Of a DNA stretch of 64,000 nucleotides, positions 36,380 to 47,829 are shown in pieces. Source of the stretch: Omphalotus guepiniiformis (lineage: Eukaryota; Basidiomycota; Agaricomycetes; Agaricales; Omphalotaceae); NCBI GenBank assembly GCA_028554645.1, contig JAQOOI010000075.1, forward strand, positions 372,001-436,000. Direction: 5' to 3'. A program made the translations under genes and the position numbers. The number at the start of each line of letters is the position of its first letter. Positions within the stretch are counted from its first letter, which is position 1. The notes beneath the pieces were generated by a model that saw nothing but the letters and a program-made list of their open reading frames with translations, searched no databases and was not told the origin of the DNA.

Positions 36380-37540
36380 TCGCCGAGTTGGAGAATTCTG
36401 TAAATTCAACATGGTTTGCTCTTTGTTATTAACATATTAGCAAGGTACGTTAGTAATGGGAACGGTAGGTTAGTAAACAGTGTCGAGGTAGTACTTGGAG
36501 TTGGGACTCGCCTTGGACTCGTTCGGTAGTCAAGCCTGTTGAGGAAACGAAATTGTTTCGATATGCGCGGAGCAGAATTCACGCTGTGTAGTATCCGATG
36601 GGCGAAGCTTCGATGACCATCTGGCCGCACGAGCTAATCTTCCAGGCCGAAAAAATCATCTTTAAGCATTTATCACTAGATCTTGGAGCCCTGACATACT
36701 GAACGAGCAGACTTGAATATTGTGCCTTGGCCGAAACGAGATTTTGAGAAAAGTTTTTCAGTTTAACATGCTTTGCTCTTTGTTAAAAACATGTTAGAAA
36801 TTGTTAGTGTTAGAAACCCGAACCCTAACCTCGACGAAAGCTGCCATCCTATGAGCTCCTACACTTAGGACCAAAACATTCATCTTCATGCATTCATCAA
36901 CGATTTTGAGCGCAATTCTGAGTTTCAAGATGCTAGACGAGGTGCCTTGTATACTGTACCTTGGCCGAAACGGAAGATGTGGAAAAAATTTTCAGTTTTA
37001 ACGCGGTTTGCTCTTTGTTAATAACATGTGAGAAACTGGAAGAAACAGTGTTAAAAACTCGAACCCTAACCTCGACCGAAGCTGCGACTCCTCCCAGGCC
37101 CAAAACATCATCCATCTTCATGCATCTATCACCGATTTTAAATGCAATTACGAGTCCTGACTTACTAAACGAGGTGCCTTGGACACTGTGCCTTGGCTGG
37201 AACGGGAGAATTTAGAAAAGTTTTTAGTTTTAACATGGTTTGTTCTTTGTTAATAACATGTGAGAAAAGGTGTTAAAAACAGTGTCAGAAACTCGAACCT
37301 TAACCTGACGAATCTCATGCATCCAACAGGTCCAAAGCAATCTTCCAGCATTTATCACTGATTTGAAGCAAAGTTTCAAGTCCTAACATACTGGACTAGC
37401 AATCTTGAGCATTGTGCCTTGGCCGAAACGAAATTCGGAGAAAAGTTGTTAGATCTAACGTGGTTTGCTCTTTGTTAATAACATGTGAGTGAGAAATCGT
37501 GTGTTAGAAACTCGAACCCTAACCCGAGCCGAATTGTATC
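36380..37540. repeat. Diverged repeat array, unit about 230 bp, 4-5 copies
   Basis: The word TTTGCTCTTTGTTA (one base varies in copy 4) recurs at 36415, 36772, 37007, 37239 and 37464, so spacing is 357, then 235, 232 and 225. Other shared words in each full unit are TGCCTTGGCCGAAACG before it, TAACATGTGAGAAA just after it, and CTCGAACCCTAACC about 45 nt further on. A stretch like CATCTTCATGCATCTATCACCGATTTT lies later in the unit. No open frame runs through the units. The region separates the P450 from the V-ATPase subunit gene and the last copy abuts the latter's promoter. Confidence 0.8.
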
Positions 37541-37610
37541 CCACGCCTTCCCACTCTTCCGGCTCTCGTCCTCCTCCAGTACCAATATTACTACTACGAT
37601 TTAGCTACCC

Positions 37611-37951
37611 ATGGCTTCAGTCCTACCCGTCTTCTTCGTCCTCGTTATCGTACTCGCACTAATAGCGTGCGCAGCATTATTTGTACCAAAAGGCCCACAA
37701 CAAGTGTACGTCCAGAGTTTACATCCCCAGAAACAAGTTTGAACTGACTCGAGCGGGGTGTACAGGGTAATACGGACTTCGCTCATGCTTGCTCTAGCGG
37801 CGTGTTATTTGATGTGGATGGTCACTTATATGGCGCAGTTACATCCTCTTATTGGTGAGTTCGGGTTGTGGATTCTCGGAAGCGAGTGAGTGAGGTGACT
37901 AACTGATTTTGTGCAGCGCCTGTGCAGTCCAAATTGGAGTTGGAGTCGTGA
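37611..37951 (+). CDS. VMA9: V-type ATPase membrane subunit e (Vma9-like)
   Basis: Three exons, 37611-37705, 37766-37854 and 37917-37951, give 72 residues, the usual size of this subunit. The first helix is FFVLVIVLALIACAALFVPKG and the second runs TSLMLALAACYLMWMVTYMAQ, followed by LHPLIAP. Subunit e is a small component of the membrane V0 sector of the vacuolar proton pump and is needed for its assembly in yeast. The gene is too short to stand out as an open frame; both introns are canonical and phase-correct. The upstream flank is the repeat array. Confidence 0.93.
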
Positions 37952-38190
37952 GTGGGAGTGGTTGGGTAGGGTGTAGGCATTGATGAAGGTCGTATATATA
38001 CCAGGTAACCCATTTCGATTTTTTGAACAAAACTCGAGCTTCACTAAGACTTGAAATCATACAGTCTTGTAATACTAATTATGCATAATGCATGGACGCT
38101 GCTCGCATTCGCATTCGTAATTAACCAGTATCGTCGAAAATATTCCTCGCGAGATTGCAGAGTAGAGAAAAAGGAGTCAAGAATCAAGGC

Positions 38191-40013
38191 TCAAGAAGTA
38201 GTATCATCACTCTCGTCACCATCCCAGCCTGCAGTCGAGTGACTTGAGCTCATTCGAACGAGCGTTGGTCTACTGATCTTTTCATTGTGCAGATCCTCAG
38301 ACCAGCTGCGTTCGTCCCACCCATTTGGTTTCGTCTCCCCGGTACTCCCCTCCCATGAAGTGTCCCAACGTCCAAAGCTAACATCATCCTCGTCGTCTTC
38401 GTTCCAGGATATATCACCCTCCACTCCAGTGCTAAGGTCCGCTTCTCCTTCTCCGCAGCTACTGTTCGCGTACCCGTACCCATCTTCATACTCGGACTTG
38501 TACTTCTCTTCAGGATTCCAATCCGCAGGCATGTACTCAATACTATGTTCATGGTCCATCGCCTCCTCTGTCGTCGGCCATAACATCCTCGGATGGTGCC
38601 TCACAGCACCCACGAGCTCGACTTTCCAAAGTTCTCGTTGGTGCTGAATATCGGAGCCTGGTGAACGGGGACTATCGCCTTCTACTGCTCCAGGATCTTT
38701 CTTCAGTGTGAGTTTGTCGTGCTCCTGTACGGCTTGAATGAGAACTTCTATCCAGCCTCCACAAGCAATGGCTACGTCGCGTTCGAACCATAGGTCATCT
38801 AGTCTCATGAAGGACTCGCGGTACTCCTCCATTTTGGCTTTGACGATATCCCCGATTTCCTGCGCTGAGAGTGGATTCTTGGAACTTTTATGTGCAGAGT
38901 GGAGATGTTCTACCAGCAGTTGATGGGGTTCTGTCTCGGAAGAATAGAGATCCGATTGTTCAAAAAGGGTGTGAACGAATTGTCGAGCTTTGGCTTCTAT
39001 AGCTTCTCTATCTACAGCTGGATCGTTGTCGATTCTTCTAAAGGTAGCGACTAGCGTCGCACCACCAAGCTCCGAGTCTCTACCCCACGGATCGTCTTCT
39101 GTGGCACGGCCAATATCGCCAACATCAACTTGGTATCCCCACTCGCGCGCCTCGTTTTCGCAGTACTCGCGGAACTCGGTGGGTGTCCACTCGAACTTGT
39201 GGTCTTCGTGTCGGAAGATGCGGTTGGTGCGGCCTGTAGGGTCAGCGTAACCCTGACGAAGTCGAACTGAAGGAGGCGAGGAAGGGGAGGTGAAGCGAGC
39301 GTTGAAGGTGTATGAGGGAGTTGTGATGAGGAAGAAACGGGGGTGATAGATTCCTAAGAGCACTGGGGAGAAGAAGGGGAGGATAGGCGGTGGGAGGTGC
39401 TCGATGCTATGTGGCATTGATCAGTAACGCGTCTTGTAGCGCTGTCAAACTTGATACTTACACTTCGGAGCTGACGATACATTCTACGCCTACGAATTCC
39501 TCATTGACGATTTGCAGAGCGCCTTTCCATATTTTAACGGACGTGTCTTCCCACCTGACGCTGGCGCGAGATTTGAGGATGTTGTACGCCCATGGATCGG
39601 GGTGTTGGTCGGAGACGTCTGCTGGAGGTGCAGTGGCTTCTGTTGCGAATTGGAGATCGCTCGAAGAGATATCGAGGCCTGCGATATGGGTTGGGTGAAG
39701 GTTGGGAATTGGGTCAAGTGATGTATTGAATATCTTGAGTGGAGATGGGTCTGTCGAAGAGGCAGAGAGGACAGAGAGGATTGATTGAGGTGGTGAAGAG
39801 AGCCATGGTGCTGGTTGGCAAAGAACAGATAGAAGTTGGCCTTCACCACAACCTATGTCGAGTACCTGGTTAAAGAGTTGATTAGATGTTGATCTGAGTA
39901 GTAATATGACTTGCATTTGTGATATTCTCTCTTCTGAGGACATCTAGTAACCAAATTCTTCTTTGAAGAAATAAAGGAGGAAGAAATGAAACTTTGAGTT
40001 CTTCATCTGACAT
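38191..40013 (-). CDS. HEN1: HEN1-type small RNA 3'-terminal 2'-O-methyltransferase
   Basis: Three exons, 40013-39915, 39865-39462 and 39406-38191, give 572 residues. The N-terminus FLPPLFLQRRIWLLDVLRRE leads into the SAM-binding motif VLDIGCGEG (about residues 34-42). The metal-binding set of HEN1 is complete: Glu167, Glu170 and His171 in SSEVIEHLPP, and His237 in RHEDHKFEWT. HEN1 methylates the 2'-OH at the 3' end of small RNAs, protecting them from tailing and decay. The C-terminal 250 residues are acidic, Trp/Asp/Glu-rich and probably disordered. Intron 1 must use a GC donor (AAT|GCAAGT...CAG|GTA), a good match to the GC-AG consensus; a GT donor there breaks the frame. This adds the conserved first exon, so the start is 40013, not the shorter frame at 39943. 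Confidence 0.9.
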
Positions 40014-40156
40014 TGTAAGTGTAGAAGTTTGATTTGCATGGTCACTCGCACGAGGTTGCTACACTGTATGCTGACATAATACTTCTTACACATGTGATTT
40101 AACCCTCGGCTTTCTTTCTTTCAACGCTCAAAGCTGGCTAGCTGCTTCCCACAAAA

Positions 40157-41604
40157 ATGCCAACGGCGACGACGACGACGATAAAACGAACAACGGCTTC
40201 GTCTCCTTCAGCTCTTTTACTGAAATCAATGTCTTCAGTCGATCCGAAAGCTCTTCGTTCTTCCTATCATCGCGCTGCTCGCGCATTTCTCAATCACGAC
40301 ATACCCCTCACTCACTCTCTCCTCGAATCAGCCTTTTCGTCTCTAGAAAACTCACCGAGTGTTCTACCGTCTTCGTCGCTGAGGAAATGGGATATTCTAC
40401 GTATCACCTTTGAAACCACGGTCTATTCTACTTGTCATTCTGGTACTGTCCCGGAGTCACTCAAGGACCTCACTGTCAAGTCTCCTCAAGTGTTTGTGAC
40501 TGACATGCATCGTCGGTCGCTGGAGATGTTTGGAAAGTCGAATGGAGAGAGCGTTGATGTGGTGTTGCTGCCTGCTCCGGTATTGAGTACGCTGGTGTAT
40601 TCTAGTTTGAAAGTGGAGTGTGCGGAAATTGGAAGGATGATGATAGAACAATGGCTTGCAAGACGTGGAGGACGCTCATTCGTAGATGAAGATGGGTATG
40701 CGAAGATATTCGAGTTGTACTGCCTTCAAGTCCTGCCGAAACTAGAAGAATGGGAGTATGCTGCTGCAATGCTAGAGTATGAGATTGAACTCGGTGTACA
40801 AGACCGGGAGGTATGTCTGTTCACTATAACATCAGAGATTTACGTTCTGACGCCTTACACACACAGAATCTCAAAATTTCTTTGCAAAACATGCACAGCC
40901 AAGCACTCGCTGCTCGTCTTCCTTCGTCCTCGTCGTCCTCATCGTCGCTAACGCTTCCTTCAATATCAAGAACACAATCCCCGACACCATCCTCCTCCGG
41001 TTCATCATCATCATCACTATCCACAAAATCAACACACACCATTGTCCCTTCATCACCACGGCCCTCCGCACCTTCTTCAGATTCAGAAGGAACGGTAACC
41101 CCGCGTGCTTCCGCCCGCTCAAAATCCAACTCTCGTTCTCGTTCAGTCCAACGATCTACAGGGGTGAATGGCTCACAAGGTTCCTCACCTCATCGTATAA
41201 CACACGCACATCATCCGCTCAATCCAAACTCACTGACTCCGCTATCCTTACCGCGTTCATATACCTCAGCCCCTGTTCAACGTCCTGCCAGTCCAAGCAC
41301 GTACGCGCTTATTAAAGCCTCTCTAGCGCCGTATTTCACTCTTGGCAGTACGATGAATAAGATTACAACGTTCTTTCTTTTGCTCGTCGTTGTGCCTGCT
41401 TTGTCGTTGTTGTTGCGTATACGGAGGAAGAGGCGGAGACTCGCGTTGGCTGGAGCTGGTGCGGATCTCATGTCGGCGGACATTGTTAGACAGAGGTTGA
41501 GGGAAGCTGGTGCGGGCCAGTTTGGGTTCTTGACTAGGGCTTGGTCGGAGGTTGTTAGAGCTGTGATTGACACTGTCAAGATGGGTGGAAGTGGGCTGGT
41601 TTGA
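40157..41604 (+). CDS. Protein with helical N-terminal domain and C-terminal membrane segment, function unknown
   Basis: Two exons, 40157-40810 and 40867-41604, give 463 residues. Residues about 30-215 are helical and resemble TPR-like repeats (YHRAARAFLNHDIPLTHSLLESAF; WEYAAAMLEYEIELGV). A Ser/Pro-rich linker of about 150 residues follows, with poly-Ser runs. Near residue 400 there is a single membrane helix (TTFFLLLVVVPALSLLLRIR) with a basic flank, then about 50 residues. The layout (TPR-like domain, linker, tail-side anchor) recalls peroxisomal Pex26/Pex15 receptors, but that is a weak analogy. The gene starts 143 bp from HEN1 in divergent orientation, so the two may share a promoter. Confidence 0.75.
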
Positions 41605-41934
41605 GTAGCTGTTTGATTTGTATCTTATGATCATATTGTATTAGTCCGATAGCGCGACAAGTTTTATGATCCTTGAGTGAACGCTATAGAGCACCACTTA
41701 GACAACCCCTCACGAGCGAAAAACCAATACTCTGTATTATGGTTCAACAAAACAAGAATGCGGTCCGTAAGTGTACTACACAGCTAAGATAAGTATAGCG
41801 CGATAGCGATACTTTCACTAAAACGAGGATCAGGAAATTCAAAGATGTGTGTGTCCGAAAACCGAAAGCAACCGGAAAGCCAATGTAGGATAATAAATGC
41901 TACTGAAGAGTCCGTTATAGTGTTATATCGTATA
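41605..41934. other. Gap between convergent genes
   Basis: About 330 bp between two stop codons; it should hold both 3' ends. Nothing else recognised. Confidence 0.5.
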
Positions 41935-44085
41935 TCACCACTGACCTGCCCCAGCCTTTTGCTTATGAGCATACTGGGATTTCAATATTCTTGAGGGTTC
42001 GATTTGAGATGGGACAAAGTTAGTTGAGTGTGTGCAAAGTATCAAGATAACTCACTTTGAGTAGAATAGACCCCACCAGCCCTGAACATCGAATAAGAAT
42101 CTGGATCACTCTAAGCTAAACGAAAACTCACCTCAACACCACCAAACTCGGCATCCTTCCAAGGCTCATCGAAGAACTCAAAAAAGAAGTATTCAGTGCC
42201 GTTAGCGTTTGCTTGGCATACGAATGTGTCCAAGAATGTCTGAACAAACAAGTGAGGACAGGACGAACAAGGTGCGTACAGTTAATTTCATACCTGAAGA
42301 TTATTTTCAGTCGCAGTGGAAGGGCCGTTTGACTCATTCCCAGCGTCGGAAGAGTTCTGTAAAAAATAAAAAGTCATTTTAAATCCTTGGTGCACGGAGC
42401 AAGATTTCTTACCGTAGGCCAACCTACAAACAACCAGCGTCAATCACCAACATCCAACAAGGTTCACAAAAACACACACGTACCTGTTTCAGCTATAGAC
42501 ATCTGAGCTTTATTCGGTAAACTATTCGCAAGATCGACATCGTTTGTCTGGAAGAAATCCCATGTCCATCCTGCCGCCTGGTCGATACTGACATTCGCGA
42601 ACCATGGGTGCACGTTTGCCATCTACGCAAGACAGCCAAGTTCGGTGAGGTCAAAGAAAATATGGAGGGAGACAAACGTACACCATAATCAACGTCCTCT
42701 AGAACGAGGTCGTTAAAGTATGCGCCAGCATCTGCATTTCCAACAGGTAGAGAGACACTCAGGTCGGAAAGCATAGTCTTTGTGTCGTTGATGAAGCCAG
42801 TCAAGATTGCAGCGCCCGCGTTTCCGACGGCATCATTGGGTATAACTCCACCATTGGCATTTAGATAGCTACGAACCATCAACAGAAATGGGTATATATA
42901 GGTTACTAGTGAGAGAACCACTCACTTGAGAATAAACTCATTTCCGACAGTTACGCCACCAATGTGATCTGTGCCATACGTCTGAATAGCTGATTGTATG
43001 TCTGCTTTCTGACGTTCGTATGCAGCTCCGCTGTCTGTCGCGACGGGGTAGTTGGCAATATAGACCGTCATGTTGACTTTGGTTTGTTTGATTGCTTCAA
43101 GCTACATGCCACATCAACGAAAAAGAACGAGCAGAGGACTTTTGGTGTTGATACTTACGACGAGTGCGGACTGATTGCAATCTGATCCATAAAGACGGAT
43201 ACGCTACGATGCATCCCACATGAGGACCTCGAAGTGAAGAGGGATGCGGGCACTCACAGTGGTTAGCTGAGAAAGAAGCTGAATATCGGTGATGACATCG
43301 CCTAATGAAAAAAATTTTAGTCTGTCTAGAGACGGATATAAATAAATCAAAGGGTTACGAACTCAGAGAATTTCCGCAGTCAGGCAATTGGGACCCTTCG
43401 GGGGTGTACGCAATGCCATAGAAAGACTGGTGGAGTCGGGAATCTTTTTCGAAAGTACTTGGATCGTTGGGATTGGTCTGCTTTACGACGTTGTTACCGG
43501 ACGAGGAAGAGGAAGAGGAAGAGGACGAGTTGTTCCTTGAAAGGACGACTCCGAGCGTCACACCGATGACTATGAGAGCAATCACGGTGAGGACACCACC
43601 GATGATCTGTTACACACCGCCACCCCCATCAGAATAACAATCAGTTTGTGTGGACTAAGCCCGCAGCAGTGGTAAACGACTAACCATCCATTTTGATCTT
43701 TTGCTTCTCTGGGCGCCCTTCTCCGTCCAGTCGTTGGGTGTATCAGCAAACTCTCCTCGTCTGTCACCATAGTGAGGCCTTGAACGAGCGGCTGCCGCTG
43801 GCGCGTCCGAATAAGGAGCAGCGTTTATAGCTATTGACGACTCGCTGCCTTGCGGGTTAGAGCCGTATCTACTGGTGGAATTCGAGACTAGGGGAATATC
43901 TTGAGTATTGTTGGAACCATTTGAAGGAGCGTGAATGCCGGATAGGCGGTGTGCGGGCTATACGATGCTTGCGTGTGAGCGACAAAGAAATAAGTAGAAG
44001 ATGCAGTGACGTTTACTGGGACAGAATCATAATAATCTTGCAAGTCAAGGTGAGAGTTTGAAGTATCTCTGTACTGAGAGTACAT
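41935..44085 (-). CDS. Type II membrane GH17 beta-1,3-glucanase/glucanosyltransferase
   Basis: A multi-exon gene encoding about 500 residues. First exons are 44085-44017, 43957-43685, 43606-43363 and 43301-43258, and more short exons follow. The N-terminal 110 residues are cytosolic-looking and rich in Tyr, Ser and Asn. One membrane helix ([20 protein letters not shown]) is followed by a run of ten Ser. The GH17 domain begins [17 protein letters not shown]; the acid/base Glu is in GVTVGNEFI and the nucleophile Glu in [20 protein letters not shown] lies near the end. Anchored GH17 enzymes remodel wall beta-glucan from the plasma membrane. The 3' end is uncertain: splicing the last intron gives a stop at 41935, but an unspliced stop occurs just after the GWWGLFYSK stretch near 42050. 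Confidence 0.87.
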
Positions 44086-44419
44086 GGCAAGAAAGAGGGT
44101 TGGACGGAAGCTAAGTAAAGCCCCCTGGGCAAAGTGGTGGTGGTGGTAAGAAACTGGACGTGGTAGCAGTGTATTAAATTTAGGTCCATATTCATCAGAC
44201 TGCGCGTTCCGGGCCCCGGCATCTGGCCTATGTTTAGTTACAGTTATTTCCATTTCATTTCGTCCATTCTGTACAAGTGTCAACCGTCCATCGACTATAT
44301 CTTTCTCTACAACTATTTAAATTCGTACGCAATAAAAATTCCATATACAGATCATCGGGTATGAAGAAGTAGAAAGAGTGAGAAAAAAGAAAAAAATACA
44401 CAATTAAGTTTCCTTACTA
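44086..44419. other. Intergenic region upstream of GH17 gene
   Basis: About 330 bp between the GH17 start and the RhoGAP stop, both genes on the minus strand. It is A/T-rich at 44280-44400. No gene recognised. Confidence 0.5.
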
Positions 44420-46164
44420 CTATGTAGACGGTTCAAGTACATGAGGTGTCTCAACCCTGCTGCGACTCGGTTGCGATGACGAAGCTCGCTTCTGTTTCCG
44501 CAGAACGCGACGAGACTCGCGCTCCGCGACGTGGTTTGACTCTGATGATGATGAAGCGCCGCCACCTTTACGTCCCGAGGGAAGCGTCCTACTACGTGTA
44601 ACACCAGCTGCACCGCCCGTCTCATACTCTGCAGGCGCACTCTCTGTTACAGGCGTCAGATCACTCTCTGGTGCCACATTCGGACCAGGATCTACCAAGC
44701 GCAATCGATTAGAATTGGTGAAGAACAAAAAGAAAAAAGTTGACGTGCTTAGTATTGTTTTCCTCCGAGTGACAGTCCGTTTATCTTTTCCAACCAGTTT
44801 CCATCCTCCACCAGTTTGATGCTCATCATCAGAGCTAGGGAACACTGTAATATCGTCGTCCACATCTTCAGAGCCCCCAGAATTCGGTGCTCCAGGTTCA
44901 TCCTGCGGAGGTGGTGGGATGTCAAGCATAAACCAGTCCTGCTGGGCAATCAGGAATTCCAGCACTCTCTGACTCAACGCATGCTCGCTTGGCGATAGCT
45001 CATGCAGAGGATGTGAGATCAATCCTGGTCTGAAAATCACAGCTAGATCTGCGAAAAACAAAATCAAATTCGCAAATACTTTTCAAGTTCAAAAAAGTAA
45101 TGACGCACTCGTAGCTGTCATCAGATTCTTGTCGCATTTTCGAGCAAAGACTGATAAAAGATCGAGGACGTATAGAAGAAGATATTGATTAGGGCGAGGC
45201 ATCTGGCGTATGAGTCGTTTATAGGTCGTGATAACATCGTCTTGGTTGAAGGGTTCCTTCGCTGTCATATGCTCTTCAACTACCAAGTCTCGGTACTATG
45301 TTGGGAGACTTACCTAGGGCGTCTCGAAACTAAGAGAAATTGTCAGTAGTGAAAACCGAATGCAAAGCAAAGAGCAAGTTTCCTTACGTGATGGTACATA
45401 TCATGGGGTATCACAGGTTCCTGCAATTCATCTGAGACGCAGCACAAGACAGGAGTACTGTAAAGACTGACTGGCATCTGAGTGAGATATCTTCGAAAAA
45501 CGCTCGCGACATCATGGGCAGTATATGTCGATTGCTTCCAATCTAAAGACTTGCCATACTGAATCACAGCATGAGTTCAGAACGTGTTTTGCACGAAATG
45601 CGCCACAAACGTACCCGTGGGGGTGTCTCAAATATCGCCTGAAGTTCCCGCATACGTTTGGCAGCTCCGCTCACGCGAAAAACACCTTCTACTTCCGTCG
45701 CTAAACAGGGCATGGGCGATAATATCAAGAGATTGCTTGCATGCTGTGAGGGATTTAAATAGTACCATTCTCCTTCAAATATAGACCACTGAGTAACGAT
45801 TTGATTGTCAGAGATGGGTTTTCATTTTGATGTAAACGGGGAGCTAGACGCACCACTTGGCGACAACAACAGGGATATACCCCCACACATATAAATCTCC
45901 ATTCGCGTTCGCGGTGGATATCTGGACACTTGCATACTGCAAGCTCTCCTTCAAGGGCTTCCCAAAGACTGTATGAGGAAAGTCATCTATGAACCGGGTT
46001 GTTATGATATCATTAAATCTTTTTTCACCAAAAATCTCCGCTGATGAAACCGACCGACCTTTTGACTCCCCAGGACCCTTTGCTTTCTGAGCAGAGGTAA
46101 AATGGCTCCACCAAGCCTTGAGATTAGCTTTTGAGGGCGGACTCTGTGTAGACTCTGGGACCAT
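44420..46164 (-). CDS. RhoGAP-domain protein (Rho GTPase activator)
   Basis: A multi-exon gene of about 500 residues. The RhoGAP domain starts after YVWGYIPVVVAKC and GLYLKENA. The arginine finger is in EGVFRVSGAAKRMREL, and YTAHDVASVFRRYLTQMPEPVIP follows. LIRQMPRPNQYLLLYVLDLL and LAVIFRPGLISHP complete the fold. It stimulates GTP hydrolysis by Rho-type GTPases, acting on polarity and wall integrity; the N-terminal segment and layout resemble Sac7/Bag7-type proteins. The C-terminus is Ser/Arg-rich and acidic. The start is uncertain: 46164 is the first in-frame Met. The frame stays open upstream to about 46367 (KRSFWPFKKRTQRHSF reads like coding sequence) without a Met, so another 5' exon is likely. 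Confidence 0.85.
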
Positions 46165-47829
46165 CTGCGTAGTAGAGTGCACGAGAGCAGATGAGTCCGG
46201 GAGCGGTGGAGCAGTGGAAGTACGATTTGGGACGAATGAATGTCTTTGGGTACGCTTCTTGAAGGGCCAGAAAGATCGCTTTGGTGGGCTCGAAGCCAGA
46301 ATAGAATATAAAAGAGAGAGAAAAGAGGAAGTATCGATACAGCGCTGTATAAACGTATTATTTCCAGGTTAAAGAGGCAGAGTGTATGCATTTCATTACG
46401 CATGGGGCGTGGCCTCCTGCACTGCCACTTCCACCCGATTTGTTCTTATCCATCTCCATTGACAGTCACGGTCCCATATGCCCTTGCTTTCGGCATCACT
46501 TTGTTAAAAATGATCCTCTAATCATATATTAGGATAGAATCAAAGTACAACCCATTCCGGGAACGAGCAAAAGTGGTCGATTTATAGGAGCTTCGATTGA
46601 TGTTATGTCCAGTGCGGTCTCGAAGATTGAACGTTAATGAACGCCGAACGGAATTCCAGTTTCATGTGGTTTATTTTCTCAAATCTGGATGACCCAGGTG
46701 ATTTGCATGGAATTCTTCACCTACTGAGGTGGCATCACGAACTTAAAACTTGTGCTTCCCGACATGCCGTATACCTTCCTTCAGTCCCGCAACCCGCCCG
46801 CAACCACAGAATATCCCTCGTTACTCGACGCACTGTCTCTTTGAATTTCATATGCAACCGTACAAATCATGACCTGGGGTCTCTTCACGAGGATGCGTGG
46901 TCTAGGACCGGGAGAATGAGACTCGGTTGAGCGACGCATAGACACAGCCGTACGACACAGCGGTATGCTCCGGACAGGTTTTGAAGCTCTTCAGATCCGC
47001 GCGAGTAAAGTGAAAACTCCGCTGGGTTGTCTTGGTTGAGAATGATACGTGGAGGGCTTGCTGCCGGGCGACAGACGATATATCACAAGCGCTTGATTTC
47101 AAACTTGTGCAATGTGTATATATGAAGGGGGAGAGCGTACCTATGTGTGTCCTATTGAAGCACGTCGTCGTCGTATGAATTGTGCATGATACGCAAAGGC
47201 GTATAGTACAGATGATTTCGAGGTCAGGGGCCTGGGTCGTGCTCTCTTCAAATATACAAACTTCAAAGACAGCCAACTTGAGGCAATCTTAAGAAGCCCA
47301 GGTTGTTGGTCTGTCGGACTGTATACTGAGATCTGAGCAGGAAGAGAATTTCCGGATGTTGGGGAGACATACCAGGACATACCGCTGAAAGAAATTTCTG
47401 AGACCCGAAGCAGATAGAAAGCTTGGAAACCGTCTCCATCATCCTGAAAAAAGTCGAAAGCTCATGCTTGAGTGAGATTGTGAGTTAAAGAGGCTGGTAT
47501 TTCAGCAGCCTCCTCACATGCAGCTATTTCATTAAAAGTAACAGATCTTAAGTGCCTCCAATGCTGATCAAAGGAGCAGAACGGTAACCGAATATAGGTG
47601 TAAATCTGTGCTCGGAATGCATCTCTAGGCTTTCGCCTCAACCAGAAATGAGATGGAAAAGAGCAGGAAAAGAGTTGTCTACATATCACAAAAAGACCAC
47701 CATCACGTGACAGACGCGTTACGAAAAACGAACCGCGTCCAAATTCGACCAAACCACTCACTCACTTGTCACTCCTTGCCTGCTCACCTGTTCACGATTG
47801 CTCACGACCAACGCTAACACACGCTAACT
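46165..47829. other. Region between divergent RhoGAP and GBD/FH3 genes
   Basis: About 1.6 kb. The first 200 bases probably hold the missing 5' exon of the RhoGAP gene. The rest has short open frames on both strands (such as minus 47141-47380) that I could not join into a gene. Upstream sequence of the + gene begins near 47700. Confidence 0.4.

Noticed and set aside
36820..36835. Telomere repeat at CCCTAACC
   Set aside because: Only one unit per 230-bp repeat, so it is not a telomeric array; kept only as a note on the repeat family.
39458..39943. HEN1 start at 39943 with frame read through the first intron
   Set aside because: The read-through part is the GC-AG intron; the upstream exon matches the family.
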